A stretch of DNA of 64,000 nucleotides, taken from positions 124,001-188,000 of the forward strand of contig NZ_JAPEMT010000004.1 in the NCBI RefSeq assembly GCF_026342435.1, given 5' to 3'. Below the pieces are notes generated by a model, which searched no databases, was not told the origin of the DNA, and was given only the letters and a program-made list of their open reading frames with translations. The stretch's first letter is position 1. The number at the start of each line of letters is the position of its first letter. A program made the translations under genes and the position numbers. This document shows, piece by piece, positions 48,632 to 56,876 of this stretch. This stretch comes from Streptomyces sp. NBC_00237. Lineage in GTDB: Bacteria > Actinomycetota > Actinomycetes > Streptomycetales > Streptomycetaceae.

Positions 48632-51600
48632 ATGGTCATGTGTGCGCCCCCGACGGTGGTGCCGTCGAGCAGGTTCTGGGTGGGTGCGGTGACAGCTGTG
48701 GAGCAGGGACTCGACTTCGGACTGCTGGGTCCGCTGGTGGTACGGCGGGCGGGCACGGTACTCGATCCGGGTCGGCGCAGGCAGCGGCTGCTGCTGATCC
48801 GCCTATTGCTCGCCGACGGCCGGGCGGTCGCCCCGCAGACGCTGTGCGAGGAACTGTGGCCGCAGCAGCCGGGACGGACGCCGGGCGGCGCGATGGGCTC
48901 CCTGCACGCCCACGTCAGCAAGGTCCGCGCGGTCCTGGAACCGCAGCACCTGCGCCGACAGGGCACCTTCGCGGTGCTGGTCACCGAACCCCTGGGCTAC
49001 GCCCTGCGGGTGCCGCCGGAGAGCCGTGACACCGTACACTTCGAGCGGGCTCATGCCCGGGCGCACCGGCTCATGGGCCAGGGCCGGCCCGAGCACGTCG
49101 TGGAAGAGGCCCGAAGAGCCCTGGAGATGTGGCGCGGCACCGCGTTCGCCGACGCCGCACACCATCTGTTCGCCACCCACGAGGCAGCACGCCTGGAAGA
49201 ACTGCGGCAGTCCACCCGCGAGATACGCACCACTGCGCTGCTCGTGCAGGGGCGGATCACCGAAGCCCTGGACGCGGCGCAGGAGATGACCGTCCAGCAT
49301 CCCCTGCGGGAGACCGGCTGGGCACTGCTGCTGCGCGCCCTGTACCTCGCCGGCCGGCACCCCGAAGCGCTTCAGCGTTACAACGACCTGCGTCGGCTCC
49401 TCGACGAGGAACTGGGTCTCGAACCCGGCCCACCGCTGCGCTCCCTGCACCACGGCATCCTCCACCACGACCTGCCACCGCTTCACCCGGCCGACGCGGG
49501 ACGGAGTTTCGGCACCGCCGGACAGGCCGAGGCCGCCGAGGAGGCCGAAGATTCCGGTACGGGCGACGGACCCGCCGCAGAGTCCGGTACGGGCAGCGGA
49601 CCGGCCGAAGGATGCGGCGCACCGGCGGCAAACGACGAGGAGACCGCTTCGCCGCTCCCGGCGCGTCCGGCCCAACTACCGCGCAGCCTCCCGGTGTTCG
49701 CGGGCCGGACGGCCGAAGGTGCGTGGCTGTCGGCCGTGAGCGGCGCACCGGGCCGCCCCGGGCCTGCCGCTGCCCCGGTCGTCGTCATCAGCGGTGCTCC
49801 TGGTGTCGGCAAGACGACCTTCGCCGTCCACCACGCCCACCGCGTCGCCTCCTCCTTCCCCGACGGGCAGCTCTTCGTCAACCTGTGCGGATTCCACCCG
49901 CACGCACCCGCCGTCGACCCCGGCAACGCCCTGCACGGATTCCTCACCGCCCTCGGCGTGCCCGCGCCGCGCATCCCCGAGGACACCGCCGACCGCAGCA
50001 CGCTCTTCCGCAGCCTCCTCGCCGAGCGGCGGGTCCTCCTCGTCCTGGACAACGCCCGCGACGAACACCAGGTGCGCCCCCTGCTCCCCGCAGGAGACGG
50101 CTGTTTCACCCTGATCACCAGCCGCAACCAGCTCCCCGGCCTGGTCGCGACCGACGGCGCCAGACCACTCACCCTCGCGCTGCCCTCGCCGGCCGAGGCC
50201 CACCAAGCCCTCGAACGACGCCTGGGAACCGAACGGCTGGCCGCCGATCCCACCGCCACGGCCGACATCATCCGCCTGTGCGGGCGGCTCCCCCTGGCCA
50301 TGGCCGTGGTCGCCGCCCGCGCCGAGCTCGACCCGTCCTTCCCCCTGCACGCCATCGCCGAGGACCTGCGGCACACCCACGGCCTCGACGCCTTCACCGG
50401 CTTCGACACCACCACCGACGTCCGCACCGTCTTCTCCTGGTCCTACCACTCCCTGGACGAAGCCGCCGCCCGTCTCTTCCGCCTCCTCGCCCTGCACCCC
50501 GGCCCCCACATCACCGCCCCCGCCGCCGCCAGCCTCGCCGGTCTCCCCCTCCCCCTGACCCGCCGGGCACTCGCGGGCCTGGTCGGGTCCTGCCTCGTGG
50601 AACAACCGCTGCCCGGCCGCTACGCCCTGCACGACCTCCTTCGCGGGTACGCCAGCGAACTCGGCCACACCCACGACACCGCCCAGGACCGGCACCACGC
50701 CACGCTCCGGACCCTGGACCACTACCTGTTCACCGCGTACGAGGCGAACCAGTTCCTCAAGCAGGACACCTCGATCGAACTCGACCTCGGTGTGCCCGTG
50801 CCGGGAGTCGTGCCGGAGAACCTGACCGGCATCGAGCAGGCCACCCGCTGGCTGACCGCCGAACACCGGGTGCTGACCAGCCTGCTCCACACCGCCGTGA
50901 GCCGGCGGCTGGACCGCCACACCACCGGACTGGCCTGGTCCCTCAAGGAATATCTCAACCGCAAGGAATTCTGGCCCGAGGCCATCACCGCGCTGACCCC
51001 CGCCCTCGACGTGGCCCGCCGCCACAACGACCTCCTCGAAGAGGGCCGTTGCCTGCGCCACCTCGGCAGCATCCACGGCTACCTGGACCACCAGGAGCAG
51101 GCCCTGGACCACCTGCGACGCGCCACCGCGATCTTCGAGCAGCTCGACGCGACCGGTGACCGGGCGCGGGCCCACTACGTCACGGCGTGTGCGCTGTTCC
51201 TGTTCGGCCGGGTCCAGGAAGCGGTGACGCACTCCGAACGGGGGCTGGAGTTGTCCCGGGAGACGGGTGAGGAGCTGTGGCTGGCCGAGTGCCTCATCGA
51301 GCTCGCCTGGTTCTACTCCAACCTGGGACAGCTCGAACGGAGCCTTCGCTACAGCGAGGAGGGCATCGCCCTGTTCGAGCGCCTCGGCGCACCGTGGCAG
51401 CTGGCCCAGGCGTGGGACATCCTGGGCTACAACCTCCGGATGCTCGGCCGTCACGAGGAGTCGGTGGCCACCTACCAGCGGGCGATGCGGGCGTTCGAGG
51501 AACTGGGCGACCACAGGAACGCCATCGGCTCGCTGATGCGGCTGGGCGACACCCGGCTGGCCCTGGGCGACCGGGAAGGCGCACGGGCGGACTGGGTCAA

Positions 51601-51814
51601 CGCCCTCGAAGACGCCGCCGAGCGAGCCATGTCCCACAGCGCCCAGCAGGTCCGTGACCGGCTCACCGCCCTGGAGATGGACAGGGACCCCACGCCCACG
51701 GTGCCGGAGCGGGCGGCCGGCAGCCACAAGCTCCCGACCCCGAGGAAGGGCGGTCCCGCGTATCAGGAGGCCGGTCTGCAAGGCTCCGGACAGCGGGACG
51801 CCGCGCATCCGTGA
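48632..51814 (+). CDS. AfsR/SARP-family regulator with NB-ARC ATPase and TPR repeats
   Basis: 1060 residues; several in-frame starts exist (ATG 48632, ATG 48638 and GTGs up to about residue 20), so the N-terminus is provisional. Domains: OmpR-type winged helix (about 27-125), bacterial transcriptional activation domain (135-275), an acidic Gly/Glu linker, NB-ARC with Walker A GAPGVGKT at 388-395 and VLLVLDNA Walker B, then TPR helices (about 720-1010). AfsR-type proteins integrate signals through the STAND ATPase and activate secondary-metabolite or development genes. The next gene is an ECF sigma factor, reminiscent of afsR next to its target. Confidence 0.93.
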   Translation: MVMCAPPTVVPSSRFWVGAVTAVEQGLDFGLLGPLVVRRAGTVLDPGRRRQRLLLIRLLLADGRAVAPQTLCEELWPQQPGRTPGGAMGSLHAHVSKVRAVLEPQHLRRQGTFAVLVTEPLGYALRVPPESRDTVHFERAHARAHRLMGQGRPEHVVEEARRALEMWRGTAFADAAHHLFATHEAARLEELRQSTREIRTTALLVQGRITEALDAAQEMTVQHPLRETGWALLLRALYLAGRHPEALQRYNDLRRLLDEELGLEPGPPLRSLHHGILHHDLPPLHPADAGRSFGTAGQAEAAEEAEDSGTGDGPAAESGTGSGPAEGCGAPAANDEETASPLPARPAQLPRSLPVFAGRTAEGAWLSAVSGAPGRPGPAAAPVVVISGAPGVGKTTFAVHHAHRVASSFPDGQLFVNLCGFHPHAPAVDPGNALHGFLTALGVPAPRIPEDTADRSTLFRSLLAERRVLLVLDNARDEHQVRPLLPAGDGCFTLITSRNQLPGLVATDGARPLTLALPSPAEAHQALERRLGTERLAADPTATADIIRLCGRLPLAMAVVAARAELDPSFPLHAIAEDLRHTHGLDAFTGFDTTTDVRTVFSWSYHSLDEAAARLFRLLALHPGPHITAPAAASLAGLPLPLTRRALAGLVGSCLVEQPLPGRYALHDLLRGYASELGHTHDTAQDRHHATLRTLDHYLFTAYEANQFLKQDTSIELDLGVPVPGVVPENLTGIEQATRWLTAEHRVLTSLLHTAVSRRLDRHTTGLAWSLKEYLNRKEFWPEAITALTPALDVARRHNDLLEEGRCLRHLGSIHGYLDHQEQALDHLRRATAIFEQLDATGDRARAHYVTACALFLFGRVQEAVTHSERGLELSRETGEELWLAECLIELAWFYSNLGQLERSLRYSEEGIALFERLGAPWQLAQAWDILGYNLRMLGRHEESVATYQRAMRAFEELGDHRNAIGSLMRLGDTRLALGDREGARADWVNALEDAAERAMSHSAQQVRDRLTALEMDRDPTPTVPERAAGSHKLPTPRKGGPAYQEAGLQGSGQRDAAHP

Positions 51815-51905
51815 TCCCGTCGTCCCGGGGCCGCGAGAGACGGCAAGGACGTACGGCAAGAAAGCGACAAGGTTTGGCCAAGGGCTCCCCACGAGTGTGA
51901 AGCCA

Positions 51906-51927
51906 CTCACCCGCACCTGCGGGTGAG
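51906..51927 (+). terminator. Hairpin between the SARP gene and the sigma factor RBS
   Basis: CTCACCCGC (51906-51914) / GCGGGTGAG (51919-51927) with an ACCT loop, 21 bp before the sigma gene's AGGAGG. It could be a terminator or an attenuator in the sigma leader. Confidence 0.55.
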
Positions 51928-51964
51928 CACGCACACCACACTCGAACAGGAGGGGAAGCCACCC

Positions 51965-52546
51965 ATGAGCAGCATCATGGAAGCGGAGACCCCCGCCCTC
52001 GCCCCGGCTCACGCGCAGGCCCGGCACCTCGCACGGGACGCCGACTGCGACGCCTTCGTCCGCGACGTCTACGCCCAGTACGGACCCGTGCTTCTCCGGT
52101 ACGCCACGCGGCTGCTGGACGGCGACTGGCACAAGGCGGAGGACGTCCTCCAGGAAACCGCGGCCCGTGCCTGGAAACACGCCCCGTTCCTGGGCAGCCG
52201 TAGCGAGCACATCCGGCCGTGGCTGTTCACCGTGACGAGGAACCTCGTCATCGACCACCACCGTGCCCGGCAGATCCGGCCGCTGGAGCTCATGCCGGTC
52301 GAGAACCTGAACGCGTCCTGGGACAGCACGGAGGGCACGATCACCTCCCATGTGGTGCTGGAGGCCCTGCGGGTGCTGAACGAGCAGCAGCGCAGCGTCA
52401 TCCGGCTCATGTACTACCTGGAGTTCAGCGTGGCCCAGGCGGCCGAGCACCTCGGCATCCCGCCCGGCACCGTCAAGAGCCGCGCCTTCTACGCCGTGCG
52501 GGCCCTGCGCAAGGCGCTGGAGAAGCAGGGTGTCGTCCAGGTATAG
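51965..52546 (+). CDS. ECF-type RNA polymerase sigma factor (SigL/SigM-like)
   Basis: 193 residues from ATG 51965, set by AGGAGGGG at 51949-51956 (8-nt spacing). Region 2: FVRDVYAQYGPVLLRYATRLLDGDWHKAEDVLQETAARAW, RPWLFTVTRNLVIDHHRA; region 4: VVLEALRVLNEQQRSVIRLMYYLEFSVAQAAEHLGIPPGTVKSRAFYAVRALRKAL. It has no fused anti-sigma domain and no anti-sigma gene beside it. Its position behind the SARP gene suggests control by that regulator. Confidence 0.92.
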   Translation: MSSIMEAETPALAPAHAQARHLARDADCDAFVRDVYAQYGPVLLRYATRLLDGDWHKAEDVLQETAARAWKHAPFLGSRSEHIRPWLFTVTRNLVIDHHRARQIRPLELMPVENLNASWDSTEGTITSHVVLEALRVLNEQQRSVIRLMYYLEFSVAQAAEHLGIPPGTVKSRAFYAVRALRKALEKQGVVQV

Positions 52547-52556
52547 GGCCCGGTCG

Positions 52557-52586
52557 GGCGGGCTCGGCCTTCCTACGGAGCCCGCC
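52557..52586. terminator. Bidirectional terminator after the sigma factor
   Basis: GGCGGGCTC (52557-52565) and GAGCCCGCC (52578-52586), perfect 9-bp stem between convergent genes. Confidence 0.65.
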
Positions 52587-52619
52587 GGGCAGGCTCCGTA
52601 CCGGACTCGTGTCGGGGCG

Positions 52620-54119
52620 TCAGCGTCGCGGTGTCAGCAGACCCGGACGGTAGGGCCAGTGGCCGTATTCGCCGCCGACGGCGGGGTTGCGTCCCTGGTA
52701 GAGGAATTGCAGGTTGCAGGGATCGACGGTGAAGGTCTGATCGGCGTTGGTGCGGATCAGTTCTCCGTGGCTGATGTCGTTGGTCCAGGTGGCGCCGCTG
52801 TTGGCCTTGCCCGCGAAGGGGTTGCTCTCGGTCGCGGCCTGGGGCGTCCAGGAACCGTTCAGACTGGTGGCGGTGAACGAGCGGAAGTAGCGGCCCTGCG
52901 AGCCTCTCGCCTCGACGAGCATGAGGTAGCGGTTCTGGCCCTGGAGCTTGTAGACCTGCGGGGCTTCGAACAGGTTGTCCGCCGTGTCACTCATGATCGT
53001 TGTGTAGGAGGAGCCGAAACTGCCCGGGAAGTTCCCGATCGGCATGCTGGCCCGGTAGATCTTGCCGTTGTCACCGGCGAAGAACAGGTACATGTTCTGG
53101 CCGTCAGCGATGAGGGTCTGGTCGATGGGGCCCGTGCCGGAGCCGGTGATGCTTCCGGTGAAGAGCGTCTGCTGCGCCGACCAGCCGTTGGGGTTGGCGG
53201 GGTCGCTCGACGTCCGGTAGGAGAAGGCGCTCCCCCCTCCCCACTGGTAGGCCATCACCCAGATGTTCTTCGGCGCGAAGTAGAAGAGCGTGGGCGCGAC
53301 GACGGAGTTGGACATCGTGTTCTGGCTGGCCGAGGCCATCTCCGGCCAGTTGCCGAACAGGCCGAAGTTCATCGAGCCCCAGCCCGCCCCCGTTCCCGCT
53401 GCGCCGTGCGTCGTCGCGTAGACGAGATGTTTGCCGTTGTACGGGACGACGGTGAAGTCCTTGAGCGAGGCCCATCCCGGCTTGGGTTGCGCGAGCGCGC
53501 CCGTCGAGTTCCAGCGGTACGTCGACGGAAGAGCGCACGCACCGGGGCTGCCGCCGACCTTGACGAGCTGCCACTGCTGGTTGGTGCCGCCCCAGTCGTC
53601 GTACTGGACGATGTTCGCGTTGTCGGCGGTGGAGGCGCCCTGTACTTCGAGGGCCTTGCCGCTGTGGCGCGCGATGAGCCGTACGTAGCCGTCCGCGCTG
53701 TCGGCCAGGCGCCACTGCTGGTTGGCGCGGTTCAGGTCGGCCCACTGGACGATCGCGCCGCCGTTGGCGGTGGACAGGTTGTGGACGTCCAGCACCTTGC
53801 CGGAGTGGCGGGACGTGATGCGGTAGTCGCCGTTGCCGGAGTCGACGAACTGCCACTGCTGCTGGTTCTGGTCGTTCCTGGTCCACTGGGTGATGCGCGC
53901 GCCGTCGCCGGTCGCCAGGTTGTGGACGTCAAGGGCCTTGCCGCTGTTGCGGTTGACCAGCACGTACCAGGCTCTGGTGTCGACGGTCGCCTCGGCGGCG
54001 GGCCGGGCGGTCGTCGCGGCGGCGGGCTGGGCGGAGAGGAAGGCGGCCGCGAGCAGCAGGGGCGCGAGGGCGGCGAGTAAGCGTCTCAGCTGAACCAGGC
54101 GCTGATGGTGGGACCACAT
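52620..54119 (-). CDS. GH62 alpha-L-arabinofuranosidase with CBM13/ricin-B domain
   Basis: 499 residues from ATG 54117-54119; the adjacent GTG at 54122 is also within range of AAGGAG (54129-54134). Signal peptide about 1-36. Residues 45-190 are a ricin-type beta-trefoil with three QxW repeats (QQQWQF, NQQWRL, NQQWQL). The rest is a GH62 five-blade domain with the catalytic-acid FEAPQVYK, base in KDFTVVP and the GPIDQTL aspartate. It removes arabinose side chains from arabinoxylan. Divergent from the GH9 gene with a shared, palindrome-rich promoter region. Confidence 0.93.
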   Translation of the reverse strand: MWSHHQRLVQLRRLLAALAPLLLAAAFLSAQPAAATTARPAAEATVDTRAWYVLVNRNSGKALDVHNLATGDGARITQWTRNDQNQQQWQFVDSGNGDYRITSRHSGKVLDVHNLSTANGGAIVQWADLNRANQQWRLADSADGYVRLIARHSGKALEVQGASTADNANIVQYDDWGGTNQQWQLVKVGGSPGACALPSTYRWNSTGALAQPKPGWASLKDFTVVPYNGKHLVYATTHGAAGTGAGWGSMNFGLFGNWPEMASASQNTMSNSVVAPTLFYFAPKNIWVMAYQWGGGSAFSYRTSSDPANPNGWSAQQTLFTGSITGSGTGPIDQTLIADGQNMYLFFAGDNGKIYRASMPIGNFPGSFGSSYTTIMSDTADNLFEAPQVYKLQGQNRYLMLVEARGSQGRYFRSFTATSLNGSWTPQAATESNPFAGKANSGATWTNDISHGELIRTNADQTFTVDPCNLQFLYQGRNPAVGGEYGHWPYRPGLLTPRR

Positions 54120-54577
54120 CACGAAGAGCTCCTTCGGAGGGCGGGGCACGACATCTCGAAAACCTTTCGAAATGTTCTCGAATCATTGACGCCACAAGTT
54201 AGGAAAGCAGGGCCCCCCGGTCAAGACTTATGACCGATCCGCTCGCAAACAACGTCGCCTACGTGGGCTTGTGCAGGCTGTCGGCCGAGCTGCGCGTCTT
54301 CGAAAGCTTTCGAGGAGACTCGTCAACTCCTGTATCAGGCGACCCTGTTGACGACTGCTCCGCGCGTCATTACTGTCCGACTCGCATTCACCGAAACACC
54401 GACCGCCGTTCGGTATTTCGAATAGGACACTCCCTCTCTCCGGCGCCGACTGCGCCGTGAACCCCCGCTACACCCCGGTGCCCGGGGCGACTGCCTCCGC
54501 CTGCCCTGGCGGACGGACCTGCCCGCCCCATCCGGACCAACGCCACCTGCTGATCGCCATCGACACAGGAGCCGCTC
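54120..54577. promoter_or_regulatory. Divergent promoter region of the GH62 and GH9 genes
   Basis: 458 bp without a gene and noticeably less GC-rich than its surroundings. It contains TCGAAA-N3-TTTCGA (54156-54170), TCGAAA-N2-TTTCGA (54300-54313, perfect 14-bp palindrome) and a distant CGAAA/TTTCG pair (54392-54420). CGAA-N-TTCG-type palindromes are known control sites of Streptomyces xylanase genes. Confidence 0.6.
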
Positions 54578-56764
54578 ATGCCTTCCGTCCTCCCTTCGTC
54601 ACCCCGCCCCAGACCCTCGTTACGCCGCCCCGGACACCTCGCCGCCGTCCTGGTGACGGGTTCCCTCCTCGTCGGCGGGCTCCTGAGCGCGCCCGCCTCG
54701 GCCGTCGTGCCCTCCGCTGCTTCTGCGGCGGCGACCTCGGCCGTACGCGTCAACCAGGTCGGCTACCTGCCGGAAGGGCCCAAGCGCGCCACCGTGGTCA
54801 CCACGGCGACGCAGTCGCTCACCTGGCAGCTGCGCGACGCCTCCGGGGCGGTGGTCGCCTCCGGCGCGACCGTCCCGCGCGGCGCCGACGCCCCCTCCGG
54901 GCAGTCCGTCCAGGTGGCCGACTTCTCCTCGTACCGGGGGTCAGGATCGGGATACGTCCTGGCGGTGGACGGCAACAACAGCGTGCCCTTCGACATCCGC
55001 GCGAACCTGTACGACTCCCTGCGCTCCGACGCGATGGCCTTCTTCCACCACCAGCGCAGCGGCGCGCCCATCGACGCGTCCCTGGTGGGCTCCGCCTACG
55101 CCCGCCCGGCCGGTCACCTCGGTGTCGCGCCCAACAAGGGCGACACCTCCGTGCCCTGCCAGGCAGGCGTGTGCGACTACACCCAGGACGTCAGGGGCGG
55201 CTGGTACGACGCGGGCGACCACGGCAAGTACGTGGTGAACGGCGGCATCTCCACCTGGCTGATGGTCAACTCCTTCGAGCGGGCCAAACGGGCGGGCAAG
55301 GACGCGGCGCTGGGCGACTCGACCCTTCGGGTCCCCGAGCGCGGCAACGGCGTGCCCGACGTCCTGGACGAGGCGCGCTGGGAGCTCGACTTCCTGCTGC
55401 GGATGCAGGTGCCCGCGAACAAGCCGTACGCGGGCATGGCGTTCCACAAGGTCCATGACGCGGAGTGGACCGCCATGCCGATGCGCCCCGAACAGGACGC
55501 CCAGCCGCGCGAACTGCACCGTCCGTCCACGGCGGCGACCCTCAACCTCGCGGCGGCGGCGGCACAGTGCGCCCGGGTCTACCGGCCCTACGACGCCGCG
55601 TTCGCCGACCGCTGCCTGTCGGCCGCCCGCCGGGCCTGGACGGCGGCCCGGGCCAACCCGGCCCTGTACGCGCCGGATTCCGACAGCACGGGCGGCGGTG
55701 CCTACGGCGACGCCGTGGTCACCGACGAGTTCTACTGGGCGGCGGCCGAGCTGTACGCCACGACCGGCGACAGCGGCTACCGGGACGCGGTCACCGGCTC
55801 CACCTGGCACACCTCTCCGACCGCCTTCTCCGCCTACGGGTTCGGCTGGGCGGACACGGCCGCGCTCGGGCGGCTCACCCTGGCCACGGTCCCGGGCGGA
55901 CTGCCCGCCGCGGACCTGGCGCGCGTCCGTTCCTCGGTGACCACCGCCGCGGACGGCTACCTGGCCAGGATGGCCGCCCAGGGCTACGCGGTGCCCGTCC
56001 CGGCGGACGGGTACTTCTGGGGCTCCAACGGCGAGGTCGCCAACGACGCGATCGTGCTGGCCGTCGCCGGAGAGCTGACCGGCGACGAGCGCTACCGCAC
56101 CGGCGCCCTGGAGACGATGGACTACCTGCTCGGCCGCAACGCCATCGGGCAGTCCTACGTGTCCGGCCACGGCGAGACGTCCTCGCGCAACCAGCACCAC
56201 CGCTTCTGGGCACACCAGTTGGACGCCTCGCTGCCCCACCCTCCGGCGGGGTCGCTCGCGGGCGGTCCCAACAGCGGGCTCCAGGACCCGGTGGCGAAGG
56301 AGAAGCTGTCGGGCTGCGCGCCCGCCGCCTGCTACGTCGACGACATCGGCTCGTACTCCACCAACGAGGTGGCGGTCAACTGGAACGCCCCGCTGGCCTG
56401 GCTCGCCGCCTACGCCGCCGAGCGGACCTCCACCGTCGAACCGCCCGCCGGTGCCTGCACGGTGACGTACAAGAACGACAACGTCTGGAGCACGGGCTTC
56501 ACCGCGACGGTCACCGTCAAGAACACCGGCCCGAAGCCCGTGGACGGCTGGCAGCTGAGCTGGGCCTATCCGGCGGGCCAGCGCGTCACCAGCACCTGGA
56601 ACGCGACCGTCACCCAGGACGGCCCCGCCGTCGTCGCCCGCAGCACCGACTGGAACCGGACCCTCGCCCCCGGTGCGACAGCGAGCTTCGGCATCCAGGG
56701 CACGTACGGCGGAACCAACCCCTCCCCCACGGCCTACACCCTCAACGGGACCGCCTGCACCTGA
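54578..56764 (+). CDS. GH9 endoglucanase with N-terminal Ig-like domain and C-terminal CBM2
   Basis: 728 residues. Signal peptide about 1-42; Ig-like CelD_N domain (about 54-140); GH9 catalytic domain with the base aspartates Asp211 and Asp214 in GGWYDAGDHGKY, the substrate motif SSRNQHHRFWAHQ and the acid glutamate in STNEVAVNWN; and a C-terminal family 2 cellulose-binding module (about 622-728) with paired end cysteines and exposed Trp (NVWSTGF, DGWQLSW, STWNA). An inverting endo-beta-1,4-glucanase acting outside the cell. Followed at 112 bp by the xylanase gene. Confidence 0.95.
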   Translation: MPSVLPSSPRPRPSLRRPGHLAAVLVTGSLLVGGLLSAPASAVVPSAASAAATSAVRVNQVGYLPEGPKRATVVTTATQSLTWQLRDASGAVVASGATVPRGADAPSGQSVQVADFSSYRGSGSGYVLAVDGNNSVPFDIRANLYDSLRSDAMAFFHHQRSGAPIDASLVGSAYARPAGHLGVAPNKGDTSVPCQAGVCDYTQDVRGGWYDAGDHGKYVVNGGISTWLMVNSFERAKRAGKDAALGDSTLRVPERGNGVPDVLDEARWELDFLLRMQVPANKPYAGMAFHKVHDAEWTAMPMRPEQDAQPRELHRPSTAATLNLAAAAAQCARVYRPYDAAFADRCLSAARRAWTAARANPALYAPDSDSTGGGAYGDAVVTDEFYWAAAELYATTGDSGYRDAVTGSTWHTSPTAFSAYGFGWADTAALGRLTLATVPGGLPAADLARVRSSVTTAADGYLARMAAQGYAVPVPADGYFWGSNGEVANDAIVLAVAGELTGDERYRTGALETMDYLLGRNAIGQSYVSGHGETSSRNQHHRFWAHQLDASLPHPPAGSLAGGPNSGLQDPVAKEKLSGCAPAACYVDDIGSYSTNEVAVNWNAPLAWLAAYAAERTSTVEPPAGACTVTYKNDNVWSTGFTATVTVKNTGPKPVDGWQLSWAYPAGQRVTSTWNATVTQDGPAVVARSTDWNRTLAPGATASFGIQGTYGGTNPSPTAYTLNGTACT

Positions 56765-56813
56765 CCGGCGGTCGGCCGGACCCGGGCAGACGGCCGCGCG
56801 CCGCGCCCGCTCC

Positions 56814-56843
56814 TCGAAGCCCCGTACGTCGAAGCCCCGTACG
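56814..56843 (+). repeat. Perfect 15-bp tandem duplication before the xylanase gene
   Basis: TCGAAGCCCCGTACG occurs twice head to tail (56814-56828, 56829-56843) in the GH9-GH10 spacer. Confidence 0.85.
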
Positions 56844-56876
56844 TCCCTGCGTGATTCCCCCTCTGGAGGCACAGTC

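Noticed and set aside
49676..52450. A 2.8-kb open frame on the minus strand opposite the SARP gene
   Set aside because: It is the mirror of the high-GC3 plus-strand gene; composition (Gly/Val/Arg/Glu runs) has no domain, and the plus strand has full SARP-NB-ARC-TPR architecture.
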